64,000 nt of DNA from Membranipora membranacea. Taxonomy: Eukaryota > Bryozoa > Gymnolaemata > Cheilostomatida > Membraniporidae. Positions 25,801 through 38,158 of this stretch are shown piece by piece (within the stretch, counting starts at the first letter, position 1; each line of letters begins with the position of its first letter). The notes below the pieces were generated by a model. It searched no databases and was not told the DNA's origin. It worked only from the letters and a program-made list of their open reading frames with translations. The position numbers were made by a program, and so were the translations under genes. The stretch is taken from positions 28,246,283 to 28,310,282 of the forward strand of contig OU612066.1 in assembly GCA_914767715.1 (NCBI GenBank), written 5' to 3'.

Positions 25801-28800
25801 TTGCTCTTTCTGCCCGATGAGGCAGATTTAGAGCCGCTCTTAGATTTTGAGTCCCGGCTGGATGATGTTGGTTTATGAGAGGACTTTTCTGGACTGACTT
25901 CATCACGGGTTGGTGTGTCTTTGCTTTCAGCTTCTTTAGACTGAGATTTGTCTCGATTATTAGTCTCAGACTCTGATGACGTACCTGTGATATAATTCAG
26001 CATGATTGAATACAAAACTCTTCAACAAAGCAATCAGGTATTTTAAAAGGTTATTTTCAGTAATTATTTGGTGTAATTTCACACTTGGTACTCGTAATTC
26101 AAGTTGAACCCTAAGTCCTGGCAAACCTGCTCATAAATGGGTGAGACATAGGCATTGAATTTCTCAAATAGTGCCACTGCTAAGAATCAAACCGCAGAAA
26201 GACTCACGTTTACTAGATTTCTTCTTCTCTTTAGAATCTCTACCAGATCCCTCTCTTCTCTCTTTCTCTCTGCTCACTTTCTCCCGGCCGCCGTCTGCTC
26301 GACTTCTGGATGATTTCTTATACCTCTCATCATCAGAGTACCTCACTGTAGATGTGGAGTCTTTAACATATCGATCATCTTCGTATCTAACTCTATCCTC
26401 GTATCTCTTCTCTCCTCGATCCTCATATCCTATAATCAGTACCACATTCAACATAAGCAAGGGTATGTGTGTTTTTTTTGTTGGAAATCAATGTTTAGCC
26501 TATATTAATCCTTATTGAGGTGATAGTCAATTTAACAAGAGGACTTCAAGATCTTGTTAAGACCATGTCTTGCACACCGTGAAATTCACAAGCGTAATTT
26601 TGACTGAAAGCGATCCAGGTAATTATGAGCTATATCATTATCACCTTGCTGATGAGCTATGGCAATTTTGTTCATCAATTCAATAAAAGTATTTTACCCC
26701 GCTCATCTTGGTACGGAGAGTAGTTTCTCTTGACAGGAGATTCCACTTGATCTCTTCTCCTCTCTGGTGTAAATGATCGCCTACCGCTGCTAGTACCAGG
26801 AGGGGTGTATCTATAATCCCTGGCATCATATCTCTCATAAGGGCTAGCTCTATCACTGTGTCCATTGTAAAAATACTTCTCTACATAGCTACAATATGAA
26901 TTTTATAACGTATATGAATCATTATGATTCTGCAAAATATTGAGAGTTGTCTTGTTATTGAACTAAATATTCAAAGAGCTGAAAACTCCGAAATTCAAAT
27001 ATTTTTTAGCAATAAATCAGTAAAGAAAGGCCAATGAGTAAATCCAGAGGTTGGAGCTACTTGTGCAAGTTGCATTGTGACAATGCTTGTAAGTTTTTTT
27101 TCAAAAAATTGAAGATGATAAAGATTGGTGAAAATGCTTGCACGATTGTAAATACATAAGAATAAAATTCAGGTCCGCGAGCAGATTGCGGTGGCTTCTG
27201 CCGATTTGGTTTTGACTGAGCGAGCCATTCCCAGTTAATATGACGGATAACAAAGGTGTTGTAATATCACATACCGCTCATCCCTGCTACTAGGGTAATG
27301 ATGGTTACTCCTGTCATCTCCTCTGTAGTGAGATGATCTGTGGTAATCTTCTGGTCGGTCTGGTCGTCCGCTGCGTGAGGAGTAATATGCATCACGACGA
27401 CTGTCTCTACCCTCTCTGTGAGATGGTGAATGGTGCCTATAACCACCAGGTGACCTGTTTATCAATGCAGTAACTCAATAAGTACTTTAATTACAATGCT
27501 AGGCATTGTGCAAGGTCAGTGACAAACAGGATGTGTTTACAGTAGTTAGCTAGTGAGGTAACTTCCTATTTATGTTTAGCTTCTAGGGATTCAAGTACTA
27601 TTATAGATGCGTATTGCTCGCAGTATCAAGCAAAACTTTATCTGAACCAGGATTTGGACCATCTTATATTTAGAACAACCTTATCTTACATTCTACCAGG
27701 ACAAGGAAATGCTACAGGATATCATTAATTAGACATGACAGATGAATGAATATTATAGATCTGAATATAAGTGGAAATAACTACAGTCATGACCCAGTGG
27801 TACAACTGAAGCAGTTTCCTGACCCATAGAGTATCAGGTAAACAAAAAAGAACTCTGTTGGTACACCTACCTCCTGCGTGGTGGAGAGTAATAAGGTGGA
27901 GGAGAGCGACTCCTTCTCCTCACAGGTGAGTATCTTCTAACAGGTGACCGAGAGTAAGTCCTCCTGCGAGGCGATCTGCTACGTGGTCGTGGTGACCTTG
28001 ACCTGGAACGAGGTCGAGGCCTTGAGCTTAGCAAATCACTGAACGCATCCATCACGGTATCCTTTTTCTTCACTTCAACTCTACAGCGGGTTAGGAAAGC
28101 ATAGGAACATGTTAACAGTGTTAGTAAAATGCATCATCCTGTCTTAAACTAACAAACTATCCAACAGGGGATGGATTCAGCAATTTCTAACACAAAAGTC
28201 GATCGACAACGCTGTATCACAACAAGGGGGTGCAGAATTGCAATAATCATTACAAACGAACAGAAGAACATTAAATAGAATGATGAAAAGTCTAATATGA
28301 GATTCACCTAAGGCACTGTAGTTCTACTTCAAGTTCAAGCCTCCTGTCAAAATCATATTCGATGAATAAAACCAAGATTGTATTATGTCTTTATTCTGTA
28401 TAGCAATAAGAACATTTCTTATATTGCCAAAGCTCTATACATTTATGTGCTGATATCACAGCCATAATCTGAAGACTGCAACACAAACTTTGCGTACTTA
28501 TCAACCGAAAGAAAGAATTATTTATCAAAGTAAAATGCAATATCATGTAGCACTTGTACTCACTCTTTGATCTTTTGTTCGAGTATTTCAGCCTTAGTCC
28601 TGTAGAACTCTTCCTTGCTTAGTATACCAGGAGGTCTGACTACCACAGGGAAAGTACCGGCAGCGGCCGGGTACACGGCAGCAGCTGGCTGAGCCACATA
28701 TGGAGCGGGGAAGCCTGGCCTCATACCAGGAGGGTACTGAGCATATGTCTGTGTGACTGGAAGATAATAAATAAATTGTAAATTTCAACTAGCCAATTGC

Positions 28801-31800
28801 CATCAATTGCCAACATATTTAAGAATTTAGGATCATAGTAGAGTATACTTATTTCTGATTTTCAGACCAGCACATACAGCGTGCGAAACAGTCCTACAGA
28901 ACTAGTAGGATAACCAGCCGATGATTCAGTAATGTGCATTAAGACACAGAGCAAGGAAACTCTGTAATTTCAACATGATTCAACTGTGGCTTCATATTAT
29001 CTTTAGAGTGCTTGTTCAAAGTCAAGGTAAGATTCAACAGACAAGAGAAACAATTACCTGGCCTGTAAGCCGTGGGCTGCTGAAATCCTGCTGCAGTATA
29101 GCCTGGTGCTTGATATACAGCTTGGCCAACTAATCCAGCTGCCATAGGAACGCCAGCCACTGCAGGTAGGGCCACATGCGCTGTTGGCTGGGCTGTTGCG
29201 AGCATCGTGGTGGGTGCCGGCTGATCTGTCCCCATCAATGAAGTAGAGGGCTGAGCGACCAGAGTTGCACTGGATACAAGACCAGTAGCTGCTGCAGCAT
29301 CTGCAGTAAAATGAGATAGAATAATAAGCAGGGTCAATGAAAACCACACTCGACATTAATGATCATGTTTGATAAAAATAAAAGTTTATTATTGAGTCTA
29401 TGGGAGACACTCATCATAGGCCTCTAAAGTGTCAAAATTGTTAGCTTGGGCACAACATCGGTGTTTATCTTTCACATGTACACAATAGAGGATTCATTAT
29501 GCAGACTTCAATAACTCACCAAGAGCTGCATTACTGGTACCAGGGGCGGAGGTAGATTCAGAGTCAGCAGGGGAAGCCTGAGCAGCACTGGTCGGGTCTG
29601 TGGACTTGCCTTCAATAGAAACAGAAGAATAATAAAGCCTCATGACAATCGCATTATGTCTACTCAAATTGAGGTTTGCTGGTGATATGCATGTAGAAGA
29701 CCTAACCTTGGTGAGCAAGAATAGCTCATCAATCCTCCTGATGTATTTCGCATAACCAAAATATCACAATTTTAACTAGTAAGTCAGTTGAGTAGAAGTA
29801 TATGATCTGATTTACCGTTAGTGCTGGATGAGGATGGAGTAGAGGTATCTTTTGGCACATTACTAGTAGAGGTGGATGGTACACTGTTTGCTGCACTTGT
29901 CTGTGTGACTGTGGTCAGCTCAGTAGAAGGAGTGACAGTCCTCTCCGGGGTTCTCACAGCAGGTCTGAAAAAAACAATAAGATAGCTTTCCAACGAACCA
30001 TTCAAAATACCCTGAGGCTACATGTCATTACTCATACCTGCTCTTATCAAAGCTACACAACAACGCCACTAATACCCTACTGACCTTAATAACTCGCGGG
30101 CTCCTAATTCGCGGAGGGCACAACTCAAACCTTTTTCACTAGTCTTAATTATTCACGGTTCTCAGGCCAGCGGAATGTGAGAGGATAACTACTCTATAGT
30201 AGTGGTAGTATATTATTTTAAAAGAAACAGAACCCAAAGGGATTTGATCCTGTGACATGCCGGTGTAATGTGATTTCAAGGCAGCTGCTCTACACACTGA
30301 GCTTATCAGCCTCTAGGCTTACCAAATTTGTATTTAGCTAGTTTTAAGTATTCACGATGATTTCTGTCATCGCTAACCGGAAATATTGAACCACTTGAAA
30401 ACATAAGGTCAGTAGGGTAATAATATAACAATATAATAACTAACTAGAGTCAAACTTACACTGTGAGAGAAGGACTAGCGTTATGTAATGGGGAGGCAGC
30501 TTTAGCTGCTACAGGCAGCTGGGCAGGACTCGCTGAGCCAGTTTGCTTTTTAGCTCTAGGAACTCGTATACCAGATCTGGTCTTATTGAGGAAAGTAGTT
30601 ATAGCCCCTCTAATAAGTAAGTCTGGTTGTAGAGAGTCTGGTGACTCAGGCTCGTTACAGCTGGGACAGCTCTGATCCTCGTCCTCTATCAGAGCATCTC
30701 TTATACCTAAAGAAATACAGAGAGGGAGATAAAGTTATCAAACATACAAATTCAATGTTTTTCTCTCTCCATTTTGTGTTGTGGTATTTTTCAAACTCTT
30801 AACTGTAAATTTTGACTTGGTGCCTCAAACAGCCAATTTGGAAAATTTTGAAAATAAAATCATCATCCTAACAGCAGTTGGGTTTTGACCAATATCTCGT
30901 TTAGGACTATTGACAAGACAGAATTTGAATATTGGAAGAGGAGAAGATGCATCGATGAAGGAAGGAAAACAAGACTGAAACAGAACAAAGTCAGCGTTTG
31001 GCTAGGGTCATCAGAGAAACATGACAGCATCCTGCATGCAGAAAATCGATTAAAATTATACACAAATAACCAGACAGTCTAATCGATTTCCAGACAAGTT
31101 AGAGTAAGCTTACATTGATCACAGTAGTGGGTAGCACAGCAGCTTGTTTTGACAGCGTCAGTCATTATCTTGTTACATATGGGACAGATAAACTGTGGAG
31201 GAATCTCAAACTGCTGCTTAACTGGTCCAGTGTGAGCTTTCCTTTTCTTTGCTTCCTCTTGAGCTTCTCTAAAAACAGGTTGAGAACCACTGTCGGTCAC
31301 TAGTTGAACAAGGAAGGAGGAGAACGTGCATTCAATGGATATATTTATCAAAAATCTTGTAGGAGTTAGCAGACATTTTTTGATTCCATGAACACAACGA
31401 TGGGACAAAACCTTTGGCAGGGGATTCCATACCAAAGTGAAACCAGACTTGTTGTCTCACCCAGTTGGCACATAACACCAAAAAATTTCCTGCCCAAAAT
31501 ATAAACCATGGCCGAGAAACAACGACAAAGTCGTGAGAAGATGAAGCTACTTACGCATCCTTTCTATTGATGACATAGACACCTTGCCGTGCACTCCATA
31601 CAGCACCTGGTGTGTTCGGCTCTACAGGAATGAGATCTGTTAGAGGGATACCAGCAGCTCCCCGCAGTGTCGCACGAGGGCCAAACCTTGGCTGCATTAC
31701 TCCAGTCCCGGACGATATGTTGTATGGACACTGGTATACAAAATGTCCAGTCTTGCCACACCTGTCGAGACAAAAGTTAAAAACCATTAACACCATTGGA

Positions 31801-34800
31801 CATCCATACATCTATTAGACAACAGCTACCCGACACAAGCCACCTGCGCTAAAGGGGGCCCGTCAAATATGGCGGTCGAATAAGGGCTAGTGTATAGAGA
31901 GAAAAAAAGAAATTCAGTCTTACGACACAAATAAGATATTATTTCTTAATACAAAAGTGCACCGATCAGTAGGAAAAAAGGCTCTCATATGCACCTTTCC
32001 AAACAGAGAATTAAGCCAATTTTATGGACTAATAGCCATCTACAATGTGCAAAATTGTCCATGGAAAATAGCTGCATCTGAAATAGTGAAGATAAAGTAG
32101 AGACAGGGTTCCGTCATTGGGCACTTAATACCTTTTACAGCTGTAGCCCTGTGGCGGTGGACCAGCTCTAGGGACAAATCTTGGCTTGAAGGTGTAGTTT
32201 TGTGGATCATAGTCACTGGCAGACTCGGCCATCATCATCTTTATATTCTCATCTTCGGCCATGTTAACATTTGTCTCGGCACGCTATCAAGATATCACAC
32301 AAAAATCATTCAAAGGCAACTTTACCCAGCTAGACCTAGTACTAGGACAATTTTGATCAAAAAGCTAATAGCATTAGATATACATCAAAGCGTCATGAGG
32401 ATTGTGCCAACTGATGAAACTCAACTAATTTTATAAGAGAAGCACATTTTGTCTCCATTACCCTGAAATCAAAATTTCAAACTTGAAAATGCCAAATCAC
32501 CACTAGTAATGACGTGTTTTGCCGGCTGAAATTTGAATTCTTCCAAGTTATATATTGGTGACATTTAATATTTTGTTTAACATTCTTGCACAGCATGCCA
32601 AAAATACATACTGATTACCCTAGCAACATTGTGCCAAACTAGGCTAAGAATTTTTATCTGAGTTTTCCGAAATCAAAAACAGGAGAGGAAATACTGAAAA
32701 TTGCAGATTAGGGCTGAACTCGGCAATAAAAGCAACCAGGTTTCTCTTACTAAGCAAGGATTTGTTAAGATTAATTTTCATTCTCTTACAAGGGTTTGAC
32801 ATCTCAGAAAAAAGACTAAAAAAATTCAGTGTATTTATTATTAGAATATGCTGCCCAAGTTATCAATTATGTACAATAAAAAAATGCCTAGAAGACAAAA
32901 TTTTGAAATGATCGCTTTGATTAAGAGCCATAGGCTTAGTAATCGTCGTATGTTACCTGAGCAAGAAACGCTAGGTGGGAGTCTTCATTCATCTGTTGAG
33001 AAATAGACAAGAAGAACATGGTAACAATGCAACCATAATGTAATCACAACCTCTAGAGTGTCCAACTGACTATTATGCCAGTTTATATTGTGTTGATGAC
33101 GGTAAGATTGAGAAGTAATCAGGATTATTGCCGGAGGATATAAGTTAATATGTTGTATGTGGTCTTTTCCAAATTAGGCTTAGGTTAGGCAATGGGCTCT
33201 GAAATGAAGATACGCGATTAGGCGCAAAAAACATTACCACAGATTAGCTTTACTGGATTCCACAAACAAATTTCCCAGTGAGGGCAAAAATAATATTTCC
33301 AGTTTGATGAAGATTCTGATGTGTATATGCTCATTACATAGCTTTCCTTCTCAAATTAAGCGCATAACACTGTAATAAAACCCTGTAATCAAAACTCTTA
33401 CACACTAATCCGCTATTGGGGTGCCTTCTGCCACCAGAGTCATTTCCTATGCCTTGTCCTTCCACTTCCGTCCTTCCAGCTCCTTAGCTGATGCAGAGGC
33501 ACCCAAATAGCAGTGTAGTGCCTTCTCATTTTATATCAGAATTTGTGGGACTTTACTGGTTATGACAGATGAGAAAAGAATTGAAGACATGATAATAGGA
33601 TATTGCATCCATATAATTGGTTGCCAAGCTAAGACGTAATTACAGGATTTGAAATATAAAGCAAAAAGTGACAGATATTAATGGGTTGGGAATAGCTATG
33701 AGGAGTTTGGCATTCACTGACATTTTGAACTTCAAGTAAGATATTTAGATATGTAATAGTCAAAATTGAGCAAACACAAGATTTTTAAGACCTTTCATAT
33801 TTAAACTCAAGAATTCAAACTCCTGAACGCTATCTTCTAGGATGTGTTTCACATGCCCAGCAAAATCAATGCAAAGTGGTGAAGGAAGAGGTTTTGAGTC
33901 AAGTTGGAGCAAACCTCAAAAGTTATCCACAAAACAGCTATCCAGCATATAACCAACTGAAGTATAATACAATAGACCATGAAATGATGTTATCTTAGTA
34001 AACACTATAAAATATTCTATTAGAAGACTAAGCATGATTAAGAGGAGGATTTTAAGGAGAAGAAAGATTTGACATGGTCATGTTTATCAATCGAACAATT
34101 TTGACACAAAAATAACCTTTTATGGGAGACACAAAGAGAGAAAATTCTGAGACAACTGGCATCCGGCCCTTTTCTCATCGCTAAGTGTCTTCTCTCAGAA
34201 ATTACATGGTAGCATGGTATATTCCTCGCCATAAGCTCACGGTTAGCGCCGCTGATTTAGACTATCATCAACAGGTTGTAATTAATACAAGCTGTGTTTG
34301 TTGAGGTCCATCAGCTTTTACAAACTTGTTTTGATGTCAAGTGAAAGTAAACTGCGGCACTTTGCCACAAGTCATCTCAACTTTTGCATTCTGCCACGGT
34401 TAGAATTTGGAACAAGATTGGCTAGTACTATGGGCCAGATTAGGGAATAATAAGCTGTCCTGACTAGCAATCACTAAATACTAGTACAACTAGTCAAAAC
34501 TGAGTTATTTATTTTCTTTCACCAAACACAAACTTAACAACTGTGACTGTGTCAAGGGCGGCAAAATGGCACATCACTAACAAAGGGGATTCAAGGTGTA
34601 AAAAAGCTTGATAACAAAAAATGAGATTCAAAAATAAATGTAAAAATATAGCTGAGCTGCATATAGGTGCAAGTCTTCTCAGGGCGATATAAAACAATCT
34701 TTTTTTATTGAGCCCATGAGAACTGCTTGCTTACAATAAAATATCAGATACAAACACACTATTGTGTTGCCGTGATATATAGATATCTAATTCTACCTGA

Positions 34801-35727
34801 TATACACTGGGACGAAGGGAGATCATTATCCAGACTCCTGTACATTATGATAACCATTAATACTTACAAATACCAATGAATTGACAAACCACGAATTATT
34901 TGTTTACGTACATTTTCACCATCATCTTTTCTGAAAAGACGAAAAAAGTAGGCATGAGCTATGGTAGAGGAACACAGACAGGCAGTAATACATATCATCT
35001 TATTTTCTCTGCTGAACCATCATGATGAAATCCAATACCCAGACCATAAAAATCTTGGTTTGATTGCATTATGGTTTATCGTACAAGCTGAGATTACAAC
35101 AATGTTGTGTCATGATTCAATAAAGATTGATTACGATTGCAACATATAGTAAAATATCCTATAGCATACACAAACAACAAAAACATCAAAAAGTTAAAAG
35201 TATGTAGCAAACATATCCCGATCAGAATTTTGAACTCATGCTGACTTACCCTTTAAACACTTTGGCAACAGGAACTCTGGTGATGGTCACTGATGTATTC
35301 TTCGGTATTATGTCAGAGTCATTCTTGTACACTAAAACATTACCAAATATAACTGTCAGAGCATGACACCAAAAACATTTCCAGCACATAGTGAGAATAC
35401 AATAAGACAAACAGACACATACCTGAAAGCAAACAGATATTAGTAGGCCTATACCTATTACGATTACTAGACCTACAACTGAGGAAATTACGACAATAAT
35501 TTTATAGTGATTCGCCAGTTGCAAAACACCCTGACAGGGTTTTCATAACAATTCTTACCTTCCTTGGTCTGGGCATTTGTAATCTGGATGTTGAAGTCTG
35601 CTGATTGAGCGAGTTTGGATTTGGCGAGTATGGATGTACGAAGCTCAGTCAATGATATACCAAGTCCATCGAATACGATGGAATCATGCTCGTTGTTACT
35701 CTGGAACTTATAGTGCACATGTGACAT
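22874..35727 (-). CDS. RBBP6: RBBP6 (DWNN / zinc knuckle / RING, RS-rich tail) E3 and mRNA 3'-processing factor
   Basis: Exons on minus: 35727-35559, 35331-35250, 34930-34912, 32992-32957, 32283-32132, 31761-31555, 31268-31114, 30706-30460, 29964-29816, 29609-29520, 29300-29058, 28756-28564, 28343-28308, 28080-27871, 27454-27275, 26888-26698, 26429-26208, 25984-25602, 25419-25111, 24945-24765, 24535-24376, 24059-23893, 23664-22874; 1523 residues, every phase agrees. Residues 1-83 are the ubiquitin-like DWNN domain (VHYKFQS, VFDGLGISL, IQITNAQTKE). A CCHC knuckle (CKRCGKTGHFVYQC) lies near 151 and a C4C4 RING near 250-295 (CPIC, SCC, YCDQC, CPSC). A conserved SKEEFYR helix precedes an RS/RD-rich tail; TSKWDKDDSESE and FEPDYDDE, both known in vertebrate RBBP6, are kept near 1170 and in the last exon, which ends in Lys/His-rich repeats. 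Family role: subunit of the polyadenylation machinery (yeast Mpe1) and a p53/Rb-binding E3. The ATG at 35727 was chosen by homology; an in-frame ATG lies 15 bases upstream. Confidence 0.95.
30074..30418. mobile_element. MITE with ACCCTACTGACCTTA inverted ends, long copy
   Basis: The left end ACCCTACTGACCTTA at 30074 matches its inverse complement TAAGGTCAGTAGGGT ending at 30418, with TA at each junction. The same element, lacking about 130 internal bases and in the opposite orientation, occurs at 52780-52994. It lies in the RBBP6 intron between the exons 30706-30460 and 29964-29816. Confidence 0.85.
30240..30312 (-). repeat. tRNA-like insertion nested in the MITE
   Basis: On the minus strand the order is an A-box-like TAAGCTCAGTGTGTAGAGC, then about 40 bases, then a B-box-like GGATCAAATCC, the layout of a tRNA-derived pol III promoter. 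This block and a following T/A-rich stretch are absent from the sister MITE at 52780-52994, so it looks like a SINE inserted into the MITE. Stem pairing is too poor for a working tRNA. Confidence 0.6.
32993..34911. other. 1.9-kb RBBP6 intron without recognised content
   Basis: Between the 19-base exon (34930-34912) and the 36-base exon (32992-32957). Short open frames on both strands match nothing. No repeats were recognised. Confidence 0.5.
34912..34930 (-). other. 19-base micro-exon of RBBP6
   Basis: The flanking TTTTCAG acceptor and GTACGT donor, and the phases of both neighbouring exons, fit a 19-base exon encoding KDDGEN plus one completing base. Without it the reading frame into the next exon fails, which supports it strongly. 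Confidence 0.8.
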
Positions 35728-37835
35728 GATATGCTCATGCACAAAGACACAAAGTTTGGATGACTTGTAACCACCAGTATTATCAGATTGATAATCTGGT
35801 CAATTAATAACAGAGTCAATGTTCACAGGTAAAACCCTTTGGTTTGAAGTGGAGTAAAGCGGAGATCTCTATGCTGATCTGATAGTGAGAGTATCACATT
35901 CAAAAAAACGAAGTCAGTCTAACAGCCTTTTCTCCAAATAATGTTCACTGTTTTCTATCAGCAGTCACAGGAAATCTGAAAATAAAAACAAGCAAAGAAT
36001 AAGACTATGCATGTGCGTGGCTCCATTATTAATAGGCTTTGCCAATTACGGTCGTGATGAATGAATTTGAAAAATCCAGTAACCTTTCCTAGCAGACATC
36101 GGAAGCATCAATCTTCAATAACTCATCAAACCTTACTTATTGGTGTTGAAAATGAATTGTTGATATGAGTGCTACTTCTCTAGAAGTGTGTGTTTGACAC
36201 TCAATACCAAGTCACTGATGTACTGGGCTTATTAACAAAACACAGTCACACAACACAGTGTATAGTATAGGATACTTACATTCATACACACTGAACTGAT
36301 CTGATAGATAGGATTTCTGTATTCTCTACTTACTTTCCTACCTATGCTACCGTCCTCACCTTGGGCATTCATACAGTGTGAATGATATTGAATGCTGAGA
36401 TTTGTTAGTGAGCAGGAAGATTAAAACTTAGATTTACAGTTCAGTACTAGCAGTGGCTAGTAATAAATAAGTAGAAATAAGTTGGTAAATGAAAGAAGAT
36501 GATGATGATGATGTGACAGTTACTGAAGTACATTTATTTTCTTTGCGAATTATTTACAGCTGTTCACCTTACCAGAGTTATTCTGTGTTCCAGGCTGGCT
36601 CAGTCATACGGGGCAGTTCTGTATGCGTATTGAAGTGCAGTAAATTGTAGTTTAACAGAAGATATCCTTGGATTCTTGTCTGCAGCTTCTGTCAGCTCTC
36701 TCAACAATGGTTTGGTATCACAACAAAGATGGCTGACTCATGTGTGACGAAATAATAACCTGATTCCTATTTTCCAACATCGGATAATTGACGATAAATT
36801 TATATGATTAAGCGGGAATTATGCCTCTTCACTAAGGAGAAGATAAGTTTCTGTTTCTAAAGCGAAAGTACTAACTTTTGTCAAAACTGATTTTTCTCAA
36901 CTCAGTTAATTAAACTCTCTCCTGGTTACATTACACTTGTTGAATTGAGGGGAAAGAACATTCGAGGGAATTAAATACTAACGACACACACTCATGGGGC
37001 TCAGATTAAAACCAGATTGTTTATGGCTGTATTCTGTCCATGGTATTTGCAAAAGCAGATAAAACATCAAGCAGGAAATTCATTTCACCTTTCTTCTATT
37101 CTTACCTTGGACTACTACACTTACTAACTTTAATTTCACTTCAAGCTTTAGGTAGAGGTCACAGGTATCTTGCAAGCAGAATATCATTCTTATCAAATGT
37201 ATATATTTTGATCAAGACCACTCAGAGTAGGGCAGAAGATTCTGTTTGCCTAGTAGTTCTATTCCTGAACATGGTTTGAATGATCAGATTTTCTCAGTTA
37301 CTGTCAGATCTAGGACTAGGTAGGAGCAGCAGGGAAAGTTAGACTCTTTGTTTAGTTAGGCCATTTCTTGTTAATTGTTGTTGTCAAGACAGGCTATAGT
37401 ATATATTGTGCTATGGAAAAGAGCATTGCATGTTCTTGTGGTCTTTTCATATTCATCATTGGTCAGTTCAGTACTACCATACTGAATGAAATGACAGGGA
37501 ATTTCTCAGACAATAATTATTTTCTCAGTATAAATTGAGGTTAAATTAGCCTTATTTCGGAGGCCCATTTTTTGGTAAAGGAGCCTTTGAGATAAGGTTA
37601 GGTTAAATGTATGTTAATGTCCTGAGAAGTCGGCGCAACATCATATATTGTAAGAACAGTCTATATGCAAATGGTCCACTTTGCTCATCGATAAAGGGAT
37701 ACACAACATCAGATATTGTATAATTGAGTGTTTGCTTCTTCATTTACAGGTGTGTTCTGTTATCAAGCGTTGTTGTGTCAAATATCAAAGCTATGAGGAT
37801 AACTCAATGATACAGAGTCAGGATCAGAGACAGAT
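35728..37835. promoter_or_regulatory. Head-to-head intergenic region between RBBP6 and TMC gene
   Basis: Divergent 2.1-kb spacer. A 5'UTR acceptor for the TMC gene is likely at about 37750 (TTTACAG followed by GTGTGTTC). A GAT-trinucleotide run occurs near 36497-36513. No clear core promoter motif was seen. Confidence 0.45.
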
Positions 37836-38115
37836 ATGAGCTTCCATCAAGACTATTCGCCTGGCGGCTCTTTTCCACTTGATACATGTAAGTCAGCTAT
37901 CACAGACGGGAAATAATGTGAATCAAAAATTCAAGCAGTTGTCAGTAGCTGTAAAGCTGTAGTGATAGACAAAAAAAGTATGGAGAAATTCACCCTTAGT
38001 TGTAAAATGATCCTAACCCCAACCCTGCCCCAACACATTCGACTCAGCAGCTCACATGTTAACATTAGTAACATGAAAAACATTAGTAATAATGAATTGT
38101 TGCTGACAATAAAAG

Positions 38116-38158
<43 letters not shown>

